Source: an uncultured Odoribacter sp. (GTDB lineage Bacteria; Bacteroidota; Bacteroidia; Bacteroidales; Marinifilaceae). From it: a DNA stretch of 32,516 nt. The notes under the pieces were generated by a model. It did no database searches. It was not told the DNA's origin and worked only from the letters and a program-made list of their open reading frames with translations. The stretch is from the NCBI GenBank assembly GCA_900544025.1, contig UQTM01000035.1, forward strand, positions 1 through 32,516, given 5' to 3'. This document shows positions 25,501-32,270 of this stretch, in pieces. Position numbers and translations under genes: made by a program. Position 1 is the first letter of the stretch; each line of letters opens with the position of its first letter.

Positions 25501-25651
25501 GTGTGTATTGCGGGCATTGTATGAGCATTTAAGGAATAATACCGGAGCGGTGGCTATGTACCTGAAACAAGCGTTGGAATTGGACCCCGATAACGGTGAA
25601 GCACAGCAATTACAGAAAATGGTAAGCGGAAACGTAAATATGCGAAAATAA
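22589..25651 (+). CDS. Large GT-A-like/GT-C membrane glycosyltransferase with TPR tail
   Basis: 1020-residue three-part protein. Residues 1 to about 195 look like the second half of a GT2-type domain: EIVMFADGGRMALSGV where the DxD normally lies, then DSPFLIGRKADFLKAY; the first Rossmann half is missing, so activity is doubtful. About 211-605 are 10-12 membrane segments with the GT39-like acidic loop SRDYGISGDEFVDQRHSGY and a later TRSGGLMLFPCLVMY, typical of GT-C enzymes using polyprenyl-phosphate sugars. About 735-1010 are roughly eight TPR units (for example KYDEALQVFTEYIREYPDN). I start at ATG 22589 rather than the TTG two codons earlier. The next gene, a GT2 polyprenyl-phosphate sugar synthase type, is 2 bp downstream and probably makes its donor. 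Substrate unknown. Confidence 0.82.
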   Translation: MKNTTVRELTKTTITLIYSTDTPDSGGANPGAYPWEIKTIGKSITQEEYVRLLNGIDSEIVMFADGGRMALSGVNGVLQNYQKDHSVAKNIGYWKPVRKKSPWGGFRNQWRADRDIVDSPFLIGRKADFLKAYAGESLSGNMVQAIGYSLQKNQEIRFSGIEAKDLKPSELSDKERNRFAGNYAVKIPFNVLASGSFFRGLFRADRKVERNMVFRMLMFLFVVFTFIYMPFISRDYGISGDEFVDQRHSGYVIDYFTKGDSAALYQPKTALHLYGIGVQVVAEAICRVTHTDDIYMTRHAINGIVGALGILMTGLLAMRWGGGLCGLLAVLMMFFTPRYFGHSMNNLKDLPFAVGYIMSLYYFIRLFDRYPYFKWRHVLGAVVGLFLSLGTRSGGLMLFPCLVMYGGLFYIQKVGIREFYKFGRYGQDIARILNAILLVIVAGYIVSILLWPYALEKPFTGVTQSLKQFTNFSVSLRTIFEGKQMMSSMLPWNYAPKYLLIGVPLVTVVGFFAYWIYTVIRRKEFSLISFFLLFTAVFPVFWVIYKNSNLYGGIRHLLFVMPVMVVVAARFWSLMMERKTIAVKVAAVAVWLGLLCLPVIHMVKNHPNDYVYFNESVGGLKHTYGDYETDYYYNSLKNSTDWFKKNILKGKDDKVVIATNHIDILRHYFRHYPNVRIVYSRYYEKYSKDWDYGIFANVYINRFQLKTGLFPPKNTIYSSDVDGFPMSVVLKRQSKKDFEGVELERQRKYDEALQVFTEYIREYPDNEEVLSHMAKIYYLVNDLPQSEKYAQLSLKLHPSLNETLYVLAMVYINQNKTQEALATAQRILDENSLSADGYYLKAMAYHKMKDYKNSVDLLNKALSYRPTHAGALSLAGDIMMKTGNFKVGADIYQKLLKQSKDIRYMTALADCYCRLKEYQKMDQLLGQINQAQPAYFPAYKVLLRKFIQEKELLQAQQLLKIMEEVEADSELCVLRALYEHLRNNTGAVAMYLKQALELDPDNGEAQQLQKMVSGNVNMRK

Positions 25652-25653
25652 GA

Positions 25654-26382
25654 ATGGTAAAAATTTGTGTTATTATTCCGTGCTATAATGAGGAACATCG
25701 TATTCCTCTCGATAAATTCAAGGATTTTGCAGATCGTTTTCCTATGTTCGATTTCTGTTTTGTGAATGACGGAAGTAGCGACAGGACAGGGGAAGTGCTG
25801 GACGAATTTGCACGGAATAATCCCGGACGCTTTCGTTTTTTCGATCAGCAGCCCAATCAGGGAAAAGCGGAAGCGGTGCGGAACGGAATCAATCATATTC
25901 TTGTAACGGATAATTACGATTATGTCGGTTTTCTGGATGCCGACCTGGCAACGCCTTTGGAAGAGTTGCCCGAACTATTGAAAGTAACGGAGGAGCGGGA
26001 AAAAGTGAAAATGGTGATGGGTGCCCGGTTAAAAAGACTGGGAGCGAATGTGCAACGCAGTAATATGCGGCATTATATGGGGCGGGTGTTTGCAACAGTG
26101 GTTTCCGTGCTGTTTCGGTTGCCGGTATATGACAGCCAGTGCGGTGCAAAATTGGTAGAAGCTCCTCTGGCTTCCCGGATATTCAACGAGCCTTTTCATT
26201 CTCAATGGCTGTTCGATGTAGAATTACTTCTACGAGTACGGCGTATATTTCCCGATTATGTTAATATTATATTTGAATGTCCTCTAAATGAATGGATTGA
26301 GAAAGGCGGAAGCAAAATCCGATTTTCACATTTATTAAAAATGCCGGGGGAATTATTTAAAATCTATCGTCATTATCGTTAA
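25654..26382 (+). CDS. GT2 polyprenyl-phosphate glycosyltransferase (DPM1-like)
   Basis: 242-residue soluble GT-A enzyme similar to dolichyl-phosphate mannose/glucose synthases, without a membrane tail. Seen: VKICVIIPCYNEEHRI, FVNDGSSDRTGEVL, QQPNQGKAEAVRNG, the metal site FLDADLATPLEEL (DxD), MGARLKRLG, and DSQCGAKLV followed by HSQWLFDVELLLR, all typical of the subfamily. The ATG is only 2 bp after the GT-C/TPR stop, so the two are coupled. Together they resemble the minus-strand pair at 16757-19403, but here the GT2 lacks the four membrane segments. The likely role is loading a sugar on undecaprenyl phosphate for its upstream partner. Confidence 0.92.
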   Translation: MVKICVIIPCYNEEHRIPLDKFKDFADRFPMFDFCFVNDGSSDRTGEVLDEFARNNPGRFRFFDQQPNQGKAEAVRNGINHILVTDNYDYVGFLDADLATPLEELPELLKVTEEREKVKMVMGARLKRLGANVQRSNMRHYMGRVFATVVSVLFRLPVYDSQCGAKLVEAPLASRIFNEPFHSQWLFDVELLLRVRRIFPDYVNIIFECPLNEWIEKGGSKIRFSHLLKMPGELFKIYRHYR

Positions 26383-26422
26383 AAGTGGTATTTATACCCA
26401 AATCTTAGTGCTGAAAAAGCCG

Positions 26423-26430
26423 TACTTTTG
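26423..26430 (+). promoter_or_regulatory. -7 element upstream of the cysteate synthase-like gene
   Basis: TACTTTTG fits TAnnTTTG. The predicted transcript start is about 26437. It overlaps the longest possible ORF start (TTG 26428), which rules that start out and supports ATG 26467. The -33 region has no clear TTTG. Confidence 0.55.
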
Positions 26431-26466
26431 TATGTTGTAAACTATAATGACGTGAAAACATTAGAA

Positions 26467-27744
26467 ATGACAGATTATGTCCTGGAGTCCCGGTGCTGTG
26501 GGACGAAATTCGCAGATCATAAATGGGAATTGGATTGTCCGAACCGGGATGGAGCAGCTTTGATTTTTGCTAATTATGCGAAGAAACAACTGGAAGTGAA
26601 GGAAGACCTGCCGGGGCTTTATAAATATTCCGACTGGTTACCTATTTGCCGGACGTTGGAAGGTTCCGGTGCTCCGGTAACCTATAAGAGCGAAAAACTT
26701 GCCGGAAAGTTGGGATTGTCCGATCTTTACATCACCTTTAACGGTTATTGGCCGGAGAAAAACGCCTGGATGAAAACAGGTGCTTTCAAAGAATGCGAAG
26801 CTTATGCTGTTTGTGCCAGAATGAACGACAAAGCCGACGGCGTGATGGTCGTGGCTTCGGCGGGAAATACGGCGAGAGCGTTTGCCCGTGTATGTTCGGA
26901 GAATAAAATACCTCTATTATTATGTATCCCCGAAGATTGCATTGATGCCATGTGGTCGTCAGAACCGTTGGACGAATGTGTAAAGCTGGTGGCTACGGCA
27001 AAAGGAAGCGATTATTTCGATGCGATACATGTATCCAATATCATTTGTGAATTAGATCATTTCTATCCGGAAGGCGGGGCAAAAAACGTAGCTCGCCGCG
27101 ATGGAATGGGAACCACCGTTTTATCGGCGGTAACTACTATCGGAAGGATTCCGGATTATTATTTTCAGGCAGTGGGAAGCGGAACGGGAGCGATTGCAGC
27201 CTGGGAAGCGAACAAACGTTTTATTATCGACGGGCGTTATGGAAAAAATCTGATGAAACTGATGGTGTCGCAGAATATCCCATTTACTCCGATGTACGAT
27301 GCTTGGAAATCAGGATCACGCGCGCTGTTGCCGTTGGACGATAATCTGGCCAGGGAGCAGGTCGAGAAAATATGTGCAAAAGTATTGTCTAACCGGAAAC
27401 CGCCTTATTCTTTAAAAGGAGGGTTGTTCGATGCCCTGACCGAGACGCAGGGAGATATGTTTGCGGTGACGAACGAAGAGGCTATCGAAGCTTCCCGTTT
27501 GTTCGAACAATTGGAAGGTATCGATATTGAGCCTGCGGCTGCTGTGGCTGTGGCTTCATTGATTCAGGCGGTAAACGGGCAAAGGGTGGAGAAAGACGCT
27601 ACAATTATGCTGAACATCACCGGGGGAGGAATCGGACGGTTTAAAAATGAAAATAAGCTGGTTTACAAAAAACCGGATTGTGTATTTGCCATCGACACCG
27701 ACCCTGACACAATCAGAGAAACCGTCATGGAATTGTTTATTTAA
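26467..27744 (+). CDS. Cysteate synthase-like PLP enzyme (threonine synthase paralog)
   Basis: Fold type II PLP enzyme of 425 aa. The N-terminus has closely spaced Cys residues (C10, C11, C24) in a zinc-ribbon-like segment, then LPGLYKYSDWLPICRTLEG and FNGYWPEKNAWMKTGAFKE, where K108 should bind PLP. SAGNTARAF (131-139) is the phosphate-binding loop and ITGGGIGRFKNE closes the PLP site. The N-terminal layout and FNGYWPEK segment match my memory of cysteate synthase, which makes L-cysteate from phosphoserine and sulfite, better than ordinary ThrC. No thrA or thrB is nearby, which fits. In Bacteroidota cysteate feeds sulfonolipids (capnine, sulfobacins), an attractive role here. Threonine synthase remains the alternative. 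A promoter precedes it and a strong terminator follows. Confidence 0.75.
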   Translation: MTDYVLESRCCGTKFADHKWELDCPNRDGAALIFANYAKKQLEVKEDLPGLYKYSDWLPICRTLEGSGAPVTYKSEKLAGKLGLSDLYITFNGYWPEKNAWMKTGAFKECEAYAVCARMNDKADGVMVVASAGNTARAFARVCSENKIPLLLCIPEDCIDAMWSSEPLDECVKLVATAKGSDYFDAIHVSNIICELDHFYPEGGAKNVARRDGMGTTVLSAVTTIGRIPDYYFQAVGSGTGAIAAWEANKRFIIDGRYGKNLMKLMVSQNIPFTPMYDAWKSGSRALLPLDDNLAREQVEKICAKVLSNRKPPYSLKGGLFDALTETQGDMFAVTNEEAIEASRLFEQLEGIDIEPAAAVAVASLIQAVNGQRVEKDATIMLNITGGGIGRFKNENKLVYKKPDCVFAIDTDPDTIRETVMELFI

Positions 27745-27768
27745 CCGGGAACGGTAAATTATATTTTT

Positions 27769-27812
27769 ATCCCCTTATATTTCAGAGATATAAGGGGATT
27801 TTCATGTTTTTT
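27769..27812 (+). terminator. Terminator after the cysteate synthase-like gene
   Basis: Perfect 12-bp stem ATCCCCTTATAT (27769-27780) with ATATAAGGGGAT (27788-27799), 7-nt loop, followed by TTTCATGTTTTTT. Stem plus T-rich tail fit a Rho-independent terminator 25 bp after the stop. Confidence 0.85.
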
Positions 27813-27825
27813 GCTGAAATTGTTA

Positions 27826-27833
27826 TAACTTTG
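27826..27833 (+). promoter_or_regulatory. -7 element upstream of the YihY/BrkB gene
   Basis: TAACTTTG fits TAnnTTTG and lies 22 bp before ATG 27856, directly after the preceding terminator. No good -33 box is seen at the expected distance; the nearest TTTG (27810-27813) is only 12 bp upstream. Confidence 0.5.
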
Positions 27834-27855
27834 TTAGCCTAAAACAAAATTGTTT

Positions 27856-29154
27856 ATGAGAAGAAAACGTAAAGTCAGTTTAAAAAAATTTCTGGTAGTG
27901 GATTTTTATTACTCCATTCTACGCAGGGATTGGCGGATTTCAACTTTTGCAACTGATTTACTGTTAAAGACAGTCGCTATCGCTGTTGTTTCCATAGACC
28001 GCTTTGTGAAGGATGCTTGTAGTATTTCGGCATCGGCTCTGACTTTTTACTCGACACTTGCCTTTATTCCGGTAACTGCTTTGGTTTTGGCCATCGCCAA
28101 AGGATTCGGAGCGGCCAAAGCTTTGGAAGATTGGATAAAAGATCAGTCTTTTACTAATCCGGAGGTCGTGGAATGGATGATGAACATAGCCAATAAAGCA
28201 TTGGAAAACACACAGGGAGGAATTGTCACCGGGCTGGGAATCATTTTATTGCTCTGGTCGGTGATTCGGATGCTGGGCAGTACAGAATTGGCCATGAACC
28301 GGATATGGGGTGTAAAAAAAGGGCGCAGTGTGACCAAGAAATTTACGGATTATATGTCGATCCTGTTCATCGCTCCTATTTTAATCATACTGATATGCAG
28401 TATGAACGTTTTTATGATGTCGAATTTGCAGGAGGTGGCGATGGAGGAAGGGCTGATTAGTTATGCCAGTGCCGCTCTGATCACCCTATTGAAATTTATA
28501 CCCTATGTGCTGGTGTGGCTGCTGTTCATTTTTTTGTATATGTTTATGCCCACGACACCGGTCAAGTTTAAATACGCTCTTATTGCCGGAGTCATTGCCG
28601 GGACGGTATTTCAGGTCGTGCAATGGTTTTATATTCGTTTTCAGATCGGGGTCAGCTCTTATAATGCGATTTACGGAGGGCTTGCGGCATTGCCTCTTTT
28701 GTTGGTGTGGTTACAGTTGAGCTGGAGCATCGTGCTGTGGGGTACGGAACTTTGCTACATTATGCGGAATAGGCATTTTTTGTACCGGAATGCCTTGAAT
28801 GCGGACAACCGATGGGTGGATAACGTTGAAGTGGCGATACGGGTGTTAAAGTATATCTCGGCGGAATATATGCGGAACAACGGCGGTCCCACTTTGGGGG
28901 CTATTTGTAAGAAATTGCGAATGAGTTCCAGTAAAGTGCGGCTGGTATTGGAAGAATTGGTAGAGAAAAAAGTATTGGTGGAAGTGAAATCGGATGACGA
29001 TGTTTCGTATTATCCGGCTCATGATCTGCATGATCTTTCGATGGCCGATGTGATCGTTAATCTCTCGTATATGGACGGCTTTAAAGCGGAAGAATGGAAG
29101 GTGCGTTTCGTCCGGGCGATCAATGGCGAGTTTTTAAACGATAAATTTGCCTGA
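27856..29154 (+). CDS. YihY/BrkB family inner membrane protein
   Basis: 432-residue multi-pass protein of the YihY (once 'RNase BN') family, function unresolved. Typical features: a membrane region with SASALTFYSTLAFIPVTALVLAIAKGFG (about 56-83), the LLLWSVIRMLGSTELAMNRIWGVKKGRS segment, four further membrane helices, and WLQLSWSIVLWGTELCYIMR near 290-310. About 330-400 is soluble and looks like a small winged helix (TLGAICKKLRMSSSKVRLVLEELVEKKVLVEV), found in part of the family. I start at ATG 27856 rather than a TTG two codons earlier. Flanked by its own promoter and the START-like gene. Confidence 0.9.
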   Translation: MRRKRKVSLKKFLVVDFYYSILRRDWRISTFATDLLLKTVAIAVVSIDRFVKDACSISASALTFYSTLAFIPVTALVLAIAKGFGAAKALEDWIKDQSFTNPEVVEWMMNIANKALENTQGGIVTGLGIILLLWSVIRMLGSTELAMNRIWGVKKGRSVTKKFTDYMSILFIAPILIILICSMNVFMMSNLQEVAMEEGLISYASAALITLLKFIPYVLVWLLFIFLYMFMPTTPVKFKYALIAGVIAGTVFQVVQWFYIRFQIGVSSYNAIYGGLAALPLLLVWLQLSWSIVLWGTELCYIMRNRHFLYRNALNADNRWVDNVEVAIRVLKYISAEYMRNNGGPTLGAICKKLRMSSSKVRLVLEELVEKKVLVEVKSDDDVSYYPAHDLHDLSMADVIVNLSYMDGFKAEEWKVRFVRAINGEFLNDKFA

Positions 29155-29209
29155 GCCTCTGTATCGCGGGCATTTGGGTGAAAATGAGAGGGAAACGGAA
29201 ATCAGGCTA

Positions 29210-29240
29210 TTTGGAGGATTGATATATATTTAGTATCTTG
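29210..29240 (+). promoter_or_regulatory. Near-consensus promoter for the START-like gene
   Basis: TTTG at 29210-29213, a 20-bp spacer, then TATCTTGT from 29234, one step from TAnnTTTG. The predicted start near 29247 is 12 nt before ATG 29259 and makes the longer TTG start at 29238 impossible. Confidence 0.5.
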
Positions 29241-29258
29241 TGCTCAAATTTGGAAAAT

Positions 29259-29636
29259 ATGAGAAGAAAAATAGAGTTAGAGTATATATTTTCATCTTCT
29301 GTAAAAGTTTTATTTTCCCGGTTAAGTACTCCTGCCGGTTTGTCGGAATGGTTTGCTGACGATGTTTTTCAAAAAGGAGATCAATTCGTATTTGTCTGGA
29401 ACGGTACGGAGCATGACGCTACACTTCTTGAATCAAAAGTAAATTCTTATGTACGGTTTCGATGGAACGATGCCGAGGACGAAGAGGAGTATTTCGAATT
29501 TAATATTCATGTAGAGCCTTTGACCGGGGATGTCGCTTTGATTATAACCGATTTTGCGGATGAAGACGAGGTGGCGGATTCCACGGAATTGTGGAATAAA
29601 CAAATGGATATGTTGCACCGGAATTTGGGAGCCTGA
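29259..29636 (+). CDS. START-like domain protein (Bacteroidota AHA1-like family)
   Basis: Small 125-residue protein of the Bacteroidota START-like family, a hydrophobic-pocket helix-grip fold related to AHA1/SRPBCC. Seen: KIELEYIFSSSVKVLFSRL, the signature TPAGLSEWFADDV, FVWNGTEHDATLLE, VRFRWNDAEDEEEYFEFNI, IITDFADEDE and the final ELWNKQMDMLHRNLGA, very close to what I recall from other Bacteroidales. Ligand and role unknown. The start is chosen from the upstream promoter. It lies 112 bp before an LptF/LptG gene that has its own promoter. Confidence 0.85.
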   Translation: MRRKIELEYIFSSSVKVLFSRLSTPAGLSEWFADDVFQKGDQFVFVWNGTEHDATLLESKVNSYVRFRWNDAEDEEEYFEFNIHVEPLTGDVALIITDFADEDEVADSTELWNKQMDMLHRNLGA

Positions 29637-29663
29637 TATTTCTTCACTGAATACCGCTTGTCC

Positions 29664-29694
29664 TTTGTCCGGTGGTTAAAAAAATGTACATTTG
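29664..29694 (+). promoter_or_regulatory. Bacteroidota promoter for the LptF/LptG gene
   Basis: TTTG at 29664-29667, 19-bp spacer, TACATTTG at 29687-29694, an exact consensus match. The predicted start is near 29700, so an in-frame GTG/TTG-like start at 29692 cannot be used and ATG 29749 follows a leader of about 48 nt. A second TAnnTTTG (TATTTTTG, 29718-29725) lies inside that leader. Confidence 0.75.
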
Positions 29695-29748
29695 TGCCCG
29701 GCTTTCGCTAAGAAAGTTATTTTTGTGATACTGTCACTTTATTCGCAG

Positions 29749-31215
29749 ATGAAGAAATTACACTTATTCATGCTGAAAAGCTTCAGCGGTCCTTTTGTTG
29801 CTACTCTTTTTATCAGCATGTTTGTTTTAATCATGCAGTTTTTATGGAGGCAGATCGATGAAATCGTGGGAAAAGGACTTGATTTTTCTGTTATTGCAGA
29901 ACTACTGTTTTATGCGTCGGTCACTTTATTGCCTATGGCATTGCCTTTGGCTGTGCTGTTATCGTCGATCATGACTTTCGGTAATTTGGGGGAAAATTAT
30001 GAATTGATCGCTTTAAAATCTGCCGGAATTTCTCTTTTCCGTATTATGCGGCCATTGATCGTGTGTGTGGTATTGTTGGCCGTTTTTGCCTTTTTCTTTT
30101 CTAATAATGTGCTTCCGGTCGCTAATTTGAAATTTTACAGCCTGCTGTATGACGTAAAGAGGCAGAAACCGGAAATGTCTTTTAAAGAAGGGATATTTTC
30201 CAACGACCTGGAGGGGTATAGTATAAAAATCGACAGGATCAACAAGGAGACGGGAATGATGTACGGTATGTTGATTTACACCCATAAGGAGGGAACGGGC
30301 AATTATGAGGTAACGAAAGCCGATTCCGGTACGATGAACACGGATTCTAAACGGAATACCATGGAATTGGTGCTATATAGCGGATATACATACACGGACG
30401 AAGGAGTTAAAAGTTCGGCTTCCCGAAATAGATTTCCTTTCCGACGGGTGGGATTCGACAAACAGGTTATGATGCTCGATTTGCCGGGAACGGATTTAAA
30501 GCGTTCGAATGAAGACGGATTTCGTTCTCACTCCCTGATGTTGAATATAAATCAGTTGAACTTCTCTATCGATTCGCTTCAACAATTTATGGACATCAAG
30601 AAAGAAACCGGAACGAAAAGAATGTTATCGGCCAACTATATAAAAAGCAAATCATCCAGTCCCCAGCGGGATAGCACTTTAATGGTCGAAGCCCAGGGGC
30701 TGATCAACAGCGTGGACAGTTTATACCGGTCGTACGATATAGAAGAACAGAAAAGGGCTGTCGATAACGCTTTGCAATATGCAAGGGATGTAAAGCAGAG
30801 AACTCAGGACGATATGACCTTTTACCGTTCGCAGGAAGAAAATATCAGGAAGCATAAAATAGAATGGCACGAAAAATTCACGTGGGCTTTTGCCTGTATT
30901 GTATTCTTTTTTATCGGAGCGCCTTTAGGGGCGATCATTCGTAAGGGAGGCTTAGGAATGCCGGTCGTTGTCTCGACGTTGTTGTTCATTGCCTATTATG
31001 TTATATTCATGATGGGGAAAAGATCGGCGCGGGAAGGTGCTGTCGAGCCTTGGATCGGCATGTGGATTGCCACGGGGATTATGTTGGTGTTGGGAATATT
31101 CCTTACTTATAAATCTGTGACGGACTCTGAAATGTTGAGTTCCGAATCGTATATAAACTTCTTCAAAAAGATACGTGCGTTTTTTAAACGGAAAAGTGAT
31201 AATGCAAAAGCATAA
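29749..31215 (+). CDS. LptF/LptG (YjgP/YjgQ) family lipopolysaccharide export permease
   Basis: Inner membrane subunit that extracts LPS and passes it to LptC/LptA, powered by LptB. The 488-residue protein starts with KKLHLFMLKSFSGPFVATLF, has membrane segments at about 12-35, 55-80 and 100-120, with LLPMALPLAVLLSSIMTFGNLGENYELIALKSAGIS as family hallmark, then a large periplasmic beta region from about 135 to 370, and three C-terminal membrane segments with FFFIGAPLGAIIRKGGLGMP. A helical insert (about 290-375) near the end of the periplasmic part is typical of Bacteroidota. I cannot decide between LptF and LptG. Its end overlaps fmt by 14 bp, coupling the two. It has its own promoter. Confidence 0.9.
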   Translation: MKKLHLFMLKSFSGPFVATLFISMFVLIMQFLWRQIDEIVGKGLDFSVIAELLFYASVTLLPMALPLAVLLSSIMTFGNLGENYELIALKSAGISLFRIMRPLIVCVVLLAVFAFFFSNNVLPVANLKFYSLLYDVKRQKPEMSFKEGIFSNDLEGYSIKIDRINKETGMMYGMLIYTHKEGTGNYEVTKADSGTMNTDSKRNTMELVLYSGYTYTDEGVKSSASRNRFPFRRVGFDKQVMMLDLPGTDLKRSNEDGFRSHSLMLNINQLNFSIDSLQQFMDIKKETGTKRMLSANYIKSKSSSPQRDSTLMVEAQGLINSVDSLYRSYDIEEQKRAVDNALQYARDVKQRTQDDMTFYRSQEENIRKHKIEWHEKFTWAFACIVFFFIGAPLGAIIRKGGLGMPVVVSTLLFIAYYVIFMMGKRSAREGAVEPWIGMWIATGIMLVLGIFLTYKSVTDSEMLSSESYINFFKKIRAFFKRKSDNAKA

Positions 31216-32173
31216 GTTAAGGATTGTGTATATGGGGACACCTGATTTTGCTGTGTTACCCTTGAAAAAAATCATAGAAGCCGGATATGAAGTAGTAGGG
31301 GTGGTGACGAATCCCGATAAACCTGCCGGACGGGGACAGAAGATACAGGAGTCCGCCGTGAAGAAATATGCACAGGAAAACGGTTTAAAGATATTGCAGC
31401 CCGAAAAATTCAGGAATGAACAATTCTTGCAAGAACTGACAGAACTGAAAGCCGATTTGCAACTGGTGGTCGCTTTTAAAATGCTACCGGAAGTGGTATG
31501 GAATATGCCTCCTTTGGGAACGGTTAATTTGCATGCTTCTTTATTGCCCGATTACCGGGGAGCCGCTCCGATTAATTGGGCGGTGATGAACGGAGAGAAG
31601 GAGTCGGGTGTAACTACGTTTTTGTTGAAGCACGAAATAGATTCGGGAAACATTATATATCGGCAAAAAGTGAAGATAAGCGAGAGTATGACCGCAGGAG
31701 AGTTACATGACGAGCTTATGAGTGTGGGAGCGGAACTTTTAGTAAAAACGGTGGATGCATTGGAATCCGGTGATGTTTCTTTTATCGAACAAAATCAATT
31801 GTTGGGAGGGCGTGAGCCCATCAGTGCTCCTAAGATTTTCAAAGAAGATATGAAAATCGACTGGACAAAAGAGGTACATTCGGTTTATAACCATATCCGG
31901 GGTTTATCTCCGTTTCCGACAGCCTGGACGGAGTTGATCCATAAAGAGACGGCTGCGGTTTTTCCATTGAAAATATTTAAAACGGAAAAGATCGTCCGGG
32001 AACACCGGAATGCGGCAGGGACTATTGTTACAGACGGAAAGAAAACTTTTGATATATACGTTGAAGACGGAATGATCCGGGTGATTGAATTGCAGTTATC
32101 GGGGAAAAAACGAATGGGGGTGGAAGAGTTTCTCCGGGGATTTCGGTTAGAGGAATATCTGATCAAACAATAA
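31202..32173 (+). CDS. fmt: Methionyl-tRNA formyltransferase
   Basis: Cytoplasmic enzyme that formylates initiator Met-tRNA using 10-formyl-THF. Seen: LRIVYMGTPDFAVLPL at the start, TNPDKPAGRGQKIQ, and the catalytic region VNLHASLLPDYRGAAPINWA with TTFLLKHEIDSGNIIY (the N/H/D active-site set). The C-terminal tRNA-binding domain starts near 205 with RGLSPFPTAWTEL. Length 323 aa is normal. ATG 31202 overlaps the lptF/lptG stop by 14 bp; the longer start at 31175 is not needed. A terminator follows 60 bp downstream. Confidence 0.97.
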   Translation: MQKHKLRIVYMGTPDFAVLPLKKIIEAGYEVVGVVTNPDKPAGRGQKIQESAVKKYAQENGLKILQPEKFRNEQFLQELTELKADLQLVVAFKMLPEVVWNMPPLGTVNLHASLLPDYRGAAPINWAVMNGEKESGVTTFLLKHEIDSGNIIYRQKVKISESMTAGELHDELMSVGAELLVKTVDALESGDVSFIEQNQLLGGREPISAPKIFKEDMKIDWTKEVHSVYNHIRGLSPFPTAWTELIHKETAAVFPLKIFKTEKIVREHRNAAGTIVTDGKKTFDIYVEDGMIRVIELQLSGKKRMGVEEFLRGFRLEEYLIKQ

Positions 32174-32232
32174 TAAAGGTCGATGTACCTGATGTTGTAC
32201 CACACCAGTCACTCCGGTAATTAAAGATTTGC

Positions 32233-32270
32233 AGAGGAATTATTCAAGGGATAATTCCCCTGTTTTTTTA
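32233..32270 (+). terminator. Terminator after fmt
   Basis: Stem AGAGGAATTAT (32233-32243) with ATAATTCCCCT (32251-32261), one A/C mismatch, loop TCAAGGG, followed by GTTTTTTTA. Classic Rho-independent form, ending the lptF/lptG-fmt transcript. Confidence 0.85.
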
